From Geobacter sp. UBA6169 (GTDB lineage: Bacteria; Desulfobacterota; Desulfuromonadia; Geobacterales; Pseudopelobacteraceae), in assembly GCA_002422265.1 (NCBI GenBank), contig DIUB01000002.1, positions 5,181 to 13,450 on the forward strand: a stretch of DNA of 8,270 bases, in the 5' to 3' direction. This document shows, in pieces, positions 1 through 7,699 of this stretch. Position 1 is the first letter of the stretch, and each line of letters starts with the position of its first letter. Below the pieces are notes generated by a model that worked only from the letters and a program-made list of their open reading frames with translations, searched no databases and was not told the origin of the DNA. Position numbers and translations under genes: made by a program.

Positions 1-1167
<1,167 letters not shown>

Positions 1168-1203
1168 TTCCCTTGATTTGGAATTGGAACAAGGAGCCAA
1201 GCC

Positions 1204-2289
1204 ATGGCAAATCTGCATGAATTACTGAAGATACTGGTTGAAGGCGGTGGTTCTGACCTGCACATCACGACCAATTCACCCCCCCAGATCAGGGTGGACG
1301 GCAAACTGAAGCAGTTGGAGCTGCCTCCACTGAATGCGGTGGAGACCAAGCAGCTTTGCTATTCGGTGCTGACCGATTCCCAGAAGCATAAGTTTGAGGA
1401 AGAAAGCGAGCTGGACCTCTCCTTCGGTGTCAAGGGGCTCTCACGCTTCAGGGGCAACATCTTTGTGCAGCGTGGGGCAGTGGCCGGGGTCTTCCGGGTG
1501 ATCCCCTACAAGGTCCTGACCTTTGAGGAACTGGGGCTTCCGCCGGTGGTCAAGGATCTGTCTGAAAAACCCCGGGGCCTGATTCTGGTGACCGGACCCA
1601 CCGGCTCGGGCAAGTCAACCACCCTGGCCTCTATCATTGACTTTATCAACGTCAACCGCCGTGATCATATTGTCACTATTGAAGACCCGATCGAGTACCT
1701 GCACCCCCACAAAGGCTGTCTGGTGAATCAGCGCGAGGTGGGGGCCGATACCAAGGGATTCAAGAATGCCCTGAAATACGTGCTGCGTCAGGATCCTGAT
1801 GTGGTGCTGGTGGGGGAGTTGCGGGATCTGGAGACCATTGAGGCGGCCTTGACCCTTTCGGAAACCGGTCACCTCTGCCTTGCCACCCTGCATACCAACT
1901 CCTGTGCCCAGACCATCAACCGGATTGTGGATGTTTTCCCCCCTTACCAGCAGACCCAGATCAGGGCACAGCTCTCCTTTGTGCTGGAGGGGGTGATGTC
2001 CCAGGCCCTGATCCCCAAGATAGGAGGCGGACGGGTCATGGCACTGGAGATCATGGTGCCCAACCCGGCCATCAGAAACCTGATCCGTGAGGACAAGGTG
2101 CATCAGATCTATTCACAGATGCAGGTTGGACAGGACAAGTTTGGCATGCAGACCATGAATCAGTCGCTGTACTCGCTTGTTACGCGGCGCCTGATCACCA
2201 TGGATGATGCCTTCAGCCGTTCGTCCGATTCCGACGAGTTACGGCAGATGATCAACAACCCCACCATGCGTCCGCAAGTGCGCCGCTAA
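1204..2289 (+). CDS. pilT: Type IV pilus retraction ATPase PilT (PilT4-like)
   Basis: This is the hexameric motor ATPase that depolymerises pili and so drives twitching and retraction. The 361 residues are close to the usual PilT length of about 345-370. The ATG at 1204 is preceded by AAGGAG (1191-1196) with a 7-base spacer. The Walker A GPTGSGKS is at 131-138, the Asp box IEDPIEYLH starts near 159, the Walker B region DVVLVGELRD is at 199-208 with Glu205, and the His box includes His223 and His230. The PilT signature AIRNLIRE is present at 289-296, which separates it from PilB and from most PilU-like paralogues. There is no tetracysteine zinc site. It sits between pilB and pilC, as PilT4 does in Geobacter, so extension and retraction motors are probably made from one transcript. 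Geobacter genomes carry several pilT paralogues; position in the pil block is the basis for calling this one PilT4-like. Confidence 0.96.
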   Translation: MANLHELLKILVEGGGSDLHITTNSPPQIRVDGKLKQLELPPLNAVETKQLCYSVLTDSQKHKFEEESELDLSFGVKGLSRFRGNIFVQRGAVAGVFRVIPYKVLTFEELGLPPVVKDLSEKPRGLILVTGPTGSGKSTTLASIIDFINVNRRDHIVTIEDPIEYLHPHKGCLVNQREVGADTKGFKNALKYVLRQDPDVVLVGELRDLETIEAALTLSETGHLCLATLHTNSCAQTINRIVDVFPPYQQTQIRAQLSFVLEGVMSQALIPKIGGGRVMALEIMVPNPAIRNLIREDKVHQIYSQMQVGQDKFGMQTMNQSLYSLVTRRLITMDDAFSRSSDSDELRQMINNPTMRPQVRR

Positions 2290-2320
2290 CCGCTGACGAT
2301 ACTGAAGGAGGGAGACAGCT

Positions 2321-3535
2321 ATGCCGAAGTTTTCCTGGGAAGGTAAGACACGCGCCGGGGCAGCTCAAAAAGGGGTGACCGATGCGCCGGATGCCGCTTC
2401 AGTCGAGGCGCAACTGCGCAAGGCCGGGCTGCAGAATATCGTGGTCAAGGAGCAGGCAAAAGGGATCCAGATCAAGCTGCCCGGTTTTGGCGGCGGTAAG
2501 ATCGAGACCAAGGATCTGGTGATCTTTACCCGCCAGTTCGCCACCATGATCGACTCGGGTCTGCCGCTGGTGCAGTGCCTGGATATTCTGGGCAATCAGC
2601 AGGAAAAACCGGCCTTTAAAGATATTATTCTCAAGGTGAAGGAAAGCGTGGAGAGCGGATCCACCTTTGCCGATGCGCTGGCCAAGCACCCCAAGGCGTT
2701 TGATGAGTTGTATGTCAACCTGGTGGCTGCCGGTGAGATCGGCGGTATTCTGGACACCATTCTCAACCGCCTGGCTGCCTATATAGAAAAGGCCATGAAG
2801 CTGAAGAAGCAGATCAAGGGGGCCATGGTCTATCCTACTACCATTATGGCCATCGCCGTGATCGTGGTTGGCGTAATCCTGGTCTTTGTTATCCCCACCT
2901 TTGCCAAGATGTTTGCAGATTTTGGCGGGGAGCTGCCTGCTCCGACCAAGTTTGTAATCGGACTCTCCAACTTCCTTAAAAAATATCTGATTGTCTTTGT
3001 GATCGGCTTTTTTGCGCTGTCTGCTGCTTTTAAGAAATTTTACGCAACCCCGGCCGGTCGTAAGCGAATTGACAGCCTGGCCCTCAAGGCACCGATTGCC
3101 GGTCCCCTGATCCGCAAGGTAGCGGTGGCCAAATTTACCCGCACCCTGGGCACTATGGTCAGCTCAGGGGTACCGATTATGGACGGCCTGGAGATTGTGG
3201 CCAAGACAGCCGGCAACAAGATTGTGGAAGAGGCGATCTACGGGGTGCGGCAGGCTATCTCGGAAGGAAAGACCATGGCCGAGCCGCTGCAGTCCTGCGG
3301 TATCTTTCCACCCATGGTGGTGCAGATGATTGCGGTTGGCGAGGCCACCGGCGCCATGGATGCCATGTTGAACAAAATCGCTGATTTTTATGATGACGAG
3401 GTTGACGACGCAGTCTCAGCCATGACCTCCATGATGGAGCCGCTCCTGATGGTCTTTCTGGGCACCACGGTGGGGGGGCTGGTGGTGGCCATGTATCTGC
3501 CGATCTTCAAACTTGCCGGTGCAGTGGGAGGATAG
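2321..3535 (+). CDS. pilC: Type IV pilus inner-membrane platform protein PilC
   Basis: This is the polytopic inner-membrane platform that contacts the PilB and PilT motors and transmits their motion to pilin subunits. The 404 residues match the usual PilC/GspF length of about 400. The N-terminal cytoplasmic part (1-65) starts with FSWEGKTRAG, typical for the family. Two T2SSF repeats are recognisable from their matching openings, FTRQFATMIDSGLPLVQ at 69 and FTRTLGTMVSSGVPIMDG at 272. Hydrophobic membrane segments are seen at about 172-193, 222-237 and 375-397. The start is supported by a strong AAGGAGGGAG (2305-2314) just 6 bases before the ATG. The gap from pilT is 31 bases with no terminator seen. 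GspF of type II secretion is the alternative; the neighbours argue for PilC. Confidence 0.96.
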   Translation: MPKFSWEGKTRAGAAQKGVTDAPDAASVEAQLRKAGLQNIVVKEQAKGIQIKLPGFGGGKIETKDLVIFTRQFATMIDSGLPLVQCLDILGNQQEKPAFKDIILKVKESVESGSTFADALAKHPKAFDELYVNLVAAGEIGGILDTILNRLAAYIEKAMKLKKQIKGAMVYPTTIMAIAVIVVGVILVFVIPTFAKMFADFGGELPAPTKFVIGLSNFLKKYLIVFVIGFFALSAAFKKFYATPAGRKRIDSLALKAPIAGPLIRKVAVAKFTRTLGTMVSSGVPIMDGLEIVAKTAGNKIVEEAIYGVRQAISEGKTMAEPLQSCGIFPPMVVQMIAVGEATGAMDAMLNKIADFYDDEVDDAVSAMTSMMEPLLMVFLGTTVGGLVVAMYLPIFKLAGAVGG

Positions 3536-3536
3536 T

Positions 3537-3555
3537 CGCCAGGTGTTGGTTGGCG
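3537..3555 (+). other. Possible small hairpin before pilS
   Basis: CGCCA (3537-3541) and TGGCG (3551-3555) are perfect inverted repeats around a 9-base loop. They start 2 bases after the pilC stop and end on the first base of the pilS ribosome binding site. There is no T-run, so this is not an intrinsic terminator. A 5-base-pair stem with a 9-base loop is weak and may be chance. Confidence 0.25.
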
Positions 3556-3560
3556 GAGGT
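3555..3560 (+). promoter_or_regulatory. Ribosome binding site that fixes the GTG start of pilS
   Basis: The sequence GGAGGT lies 8 bases before the GTG at 3569. This supports GTG as the start over the ATG at 3602. Its first G is also the last paired base of a possible small hairpin (3537-3555). Confidence 0.75.
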
Positions 3561-3568
3561 ACTCCGGC

Positions 3569-5239
3569 GTGATCTTTGAACGCCGTCTGCGGCTCTATAT
3601 CATGGTCCGTCTAGTGGTAGTTGGCCTCTTTCTGGCCTCTACCATTATCCTGAAATTTTCAGATACAGATGCACTCGGCACCCCCCAGTTCACCAGCATC
3701 GTAGCGCTGCTGCTGTTTGCCGGTCTGTTCTCCGCCGGTTCTCTGGCGTTGCTCAAACGACAGCACCTGCACCTGCCTGTCACCCGTTTGCAGATCATCT
3801 GGGATGTCCTTTCCGTCACCATGCTGCTGCTCCTGACTGACGGGATTGCCAGCCCTTACTCGTTCCTGTATCTGTTGGCCATCATGCATGCCGGGATGCT
3901 GCTGGACCGGCGCCAGGCCCTCTACACCGCAGCACTGTGCATCATTCTCTACGGCGCTCTGGTGGATATGCAGTATTATGGCCTGCTGCAGAAGATCGGC
4001 CTTGGCGCCGAATCTGCTCGGTACCGGGGTGAAGTGGTCATCCTGTACACGATTTTTCTGCATCTGATCGGGTTTGTGCTGGCTGCCGTCACCGGTGGTC
4101 ACCTGGCCGAACGGGCCCGGCAGACCGAGCAGGCGCTGAGGGTAACTGAAGTCAATTACGAAGAGCTGAAACAGCTGCACAGTACCATTGTTGAGCAGCT
4201 GGAAAGCGGGTTGATGACGGTTACCCCCGATGGCTTGATCAGGGTGTTCAACCCCTATCTGGAACGGCTGACCGGTCTGACCCAGCCGAAGGCTTACGGC
4301 TGTTCAGTGTCTGCCGTATTTCCCGGCCTGGCGCTGCCGCCTCAACCGGATGCATTTCGGCAGCAGGGGGAGTTCAGCTACCGGGCTCACTCAGGTGATC
4401 CGCTCCTGATCGGGTACACACTGACCGGTTTCAATAATCTGCAGGGGGAGCCTGCCGGATTTCTGGTGACCATCAGAGATCTGACCAGTCTGAAACAGAT
4501 GGAACTGGCCCTGAAACGGGCTGACCGGCTTGCCGCCCTGGGTGAGCTCTCAGCGCGGATGGCTCATGAGATCCGCAATCCTCTGGCTGCCATCAGCGGT
4601 TCGGTGCAGTTGTTGGCTGAGCATGGCAGCCTGCGTGATCATGAATCCCGTTTGCTGGCAATTGTGCTGCGGGAGTCCGAGCGGCTGAACGTCTTGATTA
4701 CTGATTTTCTTGCCTATGCCCGTCCGCGACCGCCTCAGCTGGAACCGTTTGATTTTGTGACCCTGGTTTCGGATTTGCAGGAGCTGCTGGCTGGTGATGC
4801 TCACTTTAATCTGGTCAGACTGCGCAATGAGCTGCCGAGTGAGCTGCTGGTCAGGGCTGACCGTGACCAGCTGCAGCAGGTGCTGTTCAACCTGTTGCAG
4901 AACGCTGCAGATGCCATGCCCGATGGCGGTGAGATTGTGCTTCAGGCCGATCTGCAGCGAGACGTTGATGATGCCGGCAGCAGATACGGATTACTGCGGA
5001 TCAGGGTGAAGGATCAGGGGGTCGGTATGGACCCTGAGACCTGCCTTCACCTGTTTGAGCCGTTCTGGACCACCAAGCCCAATGGCACCGGCCTGGGGCT
5101 GGCAACGGTCTACCGGATCATTGAGGGGCATCAGGGCACTGTGCAGGTTGATCCGGGCCCGGAAGGTGGTACCGAAGTGACGCTGCTGTTGCCGATGCTG
5201 GAGGAAGAGGATGGCAAAGACCAGATTGCTGGTTGTTGA
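3569..5239 (+). CDS. pilS: Membrane-bound sensor histidine kinase PilS
   Basis: This is the sensor kinase that phosphorylates PilR and so sets transcription of pilus genes. The 556 residues contain about six hydrophobic membrane segments (roughly 13-28, 41-62, 76-89, 97-112, 117-132 and 155-176), a short coiled linker near 180-205, a PAS-like domain at about 205-310, then a HisKA domain with the H box HEIRNPL and phospho-acceptor His333. The HATPase_c domain follows, with the N box around Asn445, G1 DQGVG from Asp482, the F box LFEPFW and G2 GTGLGL at 506-511. All catalytic boxes look intact. The GTG start at 3569 is chosen because GGAGGT (3555-3560) lies 8 bases upstream; an in-frame ATG at 3602 has no comparable site and would remove 11 residues. 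In Pseudomonas, PilS responds to the level of pilin in the inner membrane; whether this homologue does the same is inferred. It overlaps pilR by 29 bases. Confidence 0.95.
   Translation: MIFERRLRLYIMVRLVVVGLFLASTIILKFSDTDALGTPQFTSIVALLLFAGLFSAGSLALLKRQHLHLPVTRLQIIWDVLSVTMLLLLTDGIASPYSFLYLLAIMHAGMLLDRRQALYTAALCIILYGALVDMQYYGLLQKIGLGAESARYRGEVVILYTIFLHLIGFVLAAVTGGHLAERARQTEQALRVTEVNYEELKQLHSTIVEQLESGLMTVTPDGLIRVFNPYLERLTGLTQPKAYGCSVSAVFPGLALPPQPDAFRQQGEFSYRAHSGDPLLIGYTLTGFNNLQGEPAGFLVTIRDLTSLKQMELALKRADRLAALGELSARMAHEIRNPLAAISGSVQLLAEHGSLRDHESRLLAIVLRESERLNVLITDFLAYARPRPPQLEPFDFVTLVSDLQELLAGDAHFNLVRLRNELPSELLVRADRDQLQQVLFNLLQNAADAMPDGGEIVLQADLQRDVDDAGSRYGLLRIRVKDQGVGMDPETCLHLFEPFWTTKPNGTGLGLATVYRIIEGHQGTVQVDPGPEGGTEVTLLLPMLEEEDGKDQIAGC
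5200..5204 (+). promoter_or_regulatory. Ribosome binding site of pilR, inside the pilS coding sequence
   Basis: GGAGG sits 6 bases before the pilR ATG at 5211 and within the last codons of pilS. Ribosomes finishing pilS pass through it, which is consistent with coupled synthesis of kinase and regulator. Confidence 0.7.
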
Positions 5240-6584
5240 TGATGAACTGAGTATGCGGGAGTTTCTGGCGATTCTGCTTGAACGTGAGGGGTATGAGGTG
5301 GTGACCGCTGCCGATGCTGCCACTGCCCTGTCCCATCTGGCTGCCGGAGAATATGCCCTGGTGATCTCTGATGTGCAGATGCCTGGATTGGATGGTCTTG
5401 CCCTGTTGGAACGAATCAAGCAGTGCAGCCCGGAAACGGCGGTGCTGCTGATTACTGCCTTTTCCACGGCTGAGCAGGCGGTGGAGGCGATGAAGCTGGG
5501 GGCCTACGATTATCTGGCCAAACCGTTCAAGGTGGATGAGGTGAAGCTGCTGGTTGCCAATGCCCTTGAAAAGCGTGACCTGAAACGTGAAAACCGGCAG
5601 CTGCGTGAGAAGGTGGCGGTCTGCGACGGCTATGGCGGTATTGTTGGCAACTCCAGAAGGATGCAGGAACTCTTTCAGCTGCTGGGCAAGGTTGCCGAGT
5701 CTGCGAGTACGGTGCTGATCTCGGGTGAAAGCGGTACCGGTAAGGAGTTGGCTGCCCGGGCGATTCATGGTGCCTGCTCGCGGCGTAGCAAGCCGTTTGT
5801 GGCGGTCAACTGCGGGGCCATTCCTGAGAGTCTGATTGAGAGTGAACTGTTCGGCCATGCGCGCGGAGCCTTTACCGGTGCCGTGGGGGAGCGACCCGGA
5901 CTTTTTGAACAGGCTAACGGCGGTACGGTCTTTCTGGACGAGATCGGCGAGCTGCCGCTGGCCATGCAGACACGTCTGCTGCGGGTAATCCAGGAGCGGG
6001 AGGTGCGTCGGGTTGGCGGGAATTCGGTCAAGAAGGTTGATGTCAGACTTGTTGCCGCCTCAAATCGCGATCTGGAACAGCAGGTAAAGGCTGGTACCTT
6101 CAGGGAAGATCTCTACTACCGGATTAATGTGGTACAGGTGGTCATGCCGCCCCTGAGGGAGAGAATGGAAGATATCCCGCTGCTGGTGGAGCATCTGATC
6201 AAAAAACATGGCGGACAGGGTGCCCTGGTTATGCCGGATGCATTGCAGGCACTGATGGCCTACCCGTTTCCCGGCAATGTGCGCGAGCTTGAGAATATTA
6301 TTGAGCGGAGCCTGGTGCTGGAGCCGGGTCGGATCAGCCTGAAAAACCTGCCGCCTCAGGTAATACATGCAGTCAAGCGATTTGATCTGCACACCGCTGT
6401 GGAGATTCCCGATATGGGGCTTGATCTTGAACCGGCCCTGGAGCAGCTTGAGAAACAATATCTGGTCAAGGCTTTGGAGAAATCAGGCGGCAGCAAGACC
6501 AGGGCTGCCGAGCTGTTGGGGATGACCTTCCGTTCCTATCGCTACAAACTGAGCAAATATGGGCTTTCAACCGATACGGATTGA
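5211..6584 (+). CDS. pilR: Sigma-54-dependent response regulator PilR (NtrC family)
   Basis: This is a cytoplasmic enhancer-binding protein that, when phosphorylated by PilS, activates RNA polymerase carrying sigma-54; the usual target is the pilin gene. The 457 residues have three domains. The receiver (about 4-120) has the acidic pair Asp10/Asp11, phospho-acceptor Asp54, Thr82 and Lys104. The AAA+ domain (about 143-370) has Walker A GESGTGKE at 172-179, the sigma-54 contact loop GAFTGA at 219-224, Walker B FLDEIGEL with Asp243/Glu244, and FREDLYYRINV further on. The C-terminal Fis-type helix-turn-helix (about 412-455) contains TRAAELLGMTFRSYRYKL. All residues needed for activation look present. 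The ATG at 5211 lies inside the end of pilS and has GGAGG (5200-5204) 6 bases upstream, which suggests translational coupling. No pilA follows; rfbB begins 35 bases after the stop. Among NtrC-family activators the PilR assignment depends mainly on the pilS partner and on the pil genes before it. Confidence 0.94.
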   Translation: MAKTRLLVVDDELSMREFLAILLEREGYEVVTAADAATALSHLAAGEYALVISDVQMPGLDGLALLERIKQCSPETAVLLITAFSTAEQAVEAMKLGAYDYLAKPFKVDEVKLLVANALEKRDLKRENRQLREKVAVCDGYGGIVGNSRRMQELFQLLGKVAESASTVLISGESGTGKELAARAIHGACSRRSKPFVAVNCGAIPESLIESELFGHARGAFTGAVGERPGLFEQANGGTVFLDEIGELPLAMQTRLLRVIQEREVRRVGGNSVKKVDVRLVAASNRDLEQQVKAGTFREDLYYRINVVQVVMPPLRERMEDIPLLVEHLIKKHGGQGALVMPDALQALMAYPFPGNVRELENIIERSLVLEPGRISLKNLPPQVIHAVKRFDLHTAVEIPDMGLDLEPALEQLEKQYLVKALEKSGGSKTRAAELLGMTFRSYRYKLSKYGLSTDTD

Positions 6585-6603
6585 TCTGTACGCATTACAT
6601 ACG

Positions 6604-6609
6604 AAAGGT
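6604..6609 (+). promoter_or_regulatory. Probable ribosome binding site for rfbB
   Basis: AAAGGT lies 10 bases before the ATG at 6620. It is a weaker match and a longer spacer than the other sites in the window, but it is better than anything before the in-frame TTG at 6581, so it favours the ATG start. Confidence 0.5.
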
Positions 6610-6619
6610 AACCGCAATC

Positions 6620-7699
6620 ATGCAAGCTTCCCCGTTTACTCCTGCCAGCCTTCTGGTGACCGGCGGCGCCGGTTTTATCGGCTCCAACTTTATCAACCGC
6701 TTCATGCCGCTCAATCCCGGCTGCCGTCTGGTCAATCTTGACGTCTTGACCTATGCCGGCAACCTGAAAAATCTGACGGTAGTTGAGGAGAATCCCGACT
6801 ACCGCTTTGTCAGAGGGGATATCGGCGATGCAGCCTTGGTGGCCTCTATCCTGGCTGAAGAAAAAATTGACGCGGTGGTACATTTTGCTGCGGAGTCCCA
6901 TGTGGACCGCTCCATTACCGGTCCGGAGATCTTTGTCCGCACCAATGTGCTGGGCACCCAGACCCTGCTGGAGGAGAGCCGCAAACACTGGCAATCCGGG
7001 GCAGTGGCTGATTTTCGCTACTACCAGATCTCTACTGACGAGGTTTACGGCTCCCTGGGTGAGACCGGCTTCTTTACGGAAGAGACACCGCTGGCTGCCA
7101 ACTCTCCCTACTCAGCCAGCAAGGCCGGGGCAGACCTGCTGGTGCGGGCCTACCATGAGACCTTTGGCATGCCCACCTTGATCTCGCGTTGTTCCAACAA
7201 CTATGGCCCGTTTCATTTTCCGGAAAAGCTGATCCCGCTCCTGATCGCCAACATCATTGCTGAAAAACCGTTGCCGGTGTACGGCGACGGCAGTAATGTA
7301 CGCGACTGGCTGCATGTGCAGGACCACAGCGCAGCTATTGAGCGGATCCTCAAGCAGGCTGCACCCGGCTCGGTCTATAACATCGGCGGCAACAACGAGT
7401 GGAAGAATATCGACATCGTCCATCTGGTCTGCGATCTGCTGGACAGCAAGTTGGGACGTGAGGCGGGGAATAATCGCAGACTGATCACCTTTGTCAAGGA
7501 TCGTCCCGGTCATGACAAGCGTTATGCCATTGATGCATCAAAACTGAAAACTGATCTTGACTGGTCACCGGCCTATACTTTTGAAACCGGTATAGCTGAG
7601 ACCATTGACTGGTACCTGACCAACCAGACCTGGGTGGCCGAAGTCACCTCCGGCAGCTATCGTGATTACTATCAGCAGCAGTACGGAGGTGCTGCATGA
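6620..7699 (+). CDS. rfbB: dTDP-glucose 4,6-dehydratase RfbB/RmlB
   Basis: This cytoplasmic extended short-chain dehydrogenase catalyses the second step of dTDP-L-rhamnose synthesis, converting dTDP-D-glucose to dTDP-4-dehydro-6-deoxy-D-glucose with tightly bound NAD+. From the ATG at 6620 it has 359 residues, normal for the family (about 340-360). The NAD-binding glycine motif GGAGFIGSN is at 15-23. The dehydratase triplet Thr139-Asp140-Glu141 lies in STDEVYG, and the YxxxK pair is Tyr164/Lys168 in YSASK. The Asp-Glu pair marks a 4,6-dehydratase rather than a 4-epimerase. FAAESHVDRSI and SNNYGPFHFPEKLIPL are further family signatures. The ATG has AAAGGT (6604-6609) 10 bases upstream. The frame is open back to a TTG at 6581 that would add 13 residues, but this has no good ribosome site. 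The product intermediate feeds several deoxysugar routes; the adjacent rfbD points to rhamnose. Confidence 0.96.
   Translation: MQASPFTPASLLVTGGAGFIGSNFINRFMPLNPGCRLVNLDVLTYAGNLKNLTVVEENPDYRFVRGDIGDAALVASILAEEKIDAVVHFAAESHVDRSITGPEIFVRTNVLGTQTLLEESRKHWQSGAVADFRYYQISTDEVYGSLGETGFFTEETPLAANSPYSASKAGADLLVRAYHETFGMPTLISRCSNNYGPFHFPEKLIPLLIANIIAEKPLPVYGDGSNVRDWLHVQDHSAAIERILKQAAPGSVYNIGGNNEWKNIDIVHLVCDLLDSKLGREAGNNRRLITFVKDRPGHDKRYAIDASKLKTDLDWSPAYTFETGIAETIDWYLTNQTWVAEVTSGSYRDYYQQQYGGAA
7685..7690 (+). promoter_or_regulatory. Ribosome binding site of rfbD, inside the rfbB coding sequence
   Basis: GGAGGT lies 5 bases before the rfbD ATG at 7696, which itself overlaps the rfbB stop codon. The arrangement is a standard stop-start coupling signal. 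Confidence 0.75.

Noticed and set aside
3537..3555. Intrinsic terminator after pilC
   Set aside because: The inverted repeat is only 5 base pairs long and is followed by the pilS ribosome site rather than by a T-run.
5118..5858. A 246-codon antisense open frame opposite the pilS-pilR junction
   Set aside because: It is composed of low-information residues (many Gln, His, Arg, Leu), has no motif, and lies opposite the intact PilR receiver and the start of its AAA+ domain.
6585..6619. Terminator or sigma-54 promoter between pilR and rfbB
   Set aside because: No GC-rich inverted repeat with a T-run and no GG/GC pair at sigma-54 spacing could be found in these 35 bases.
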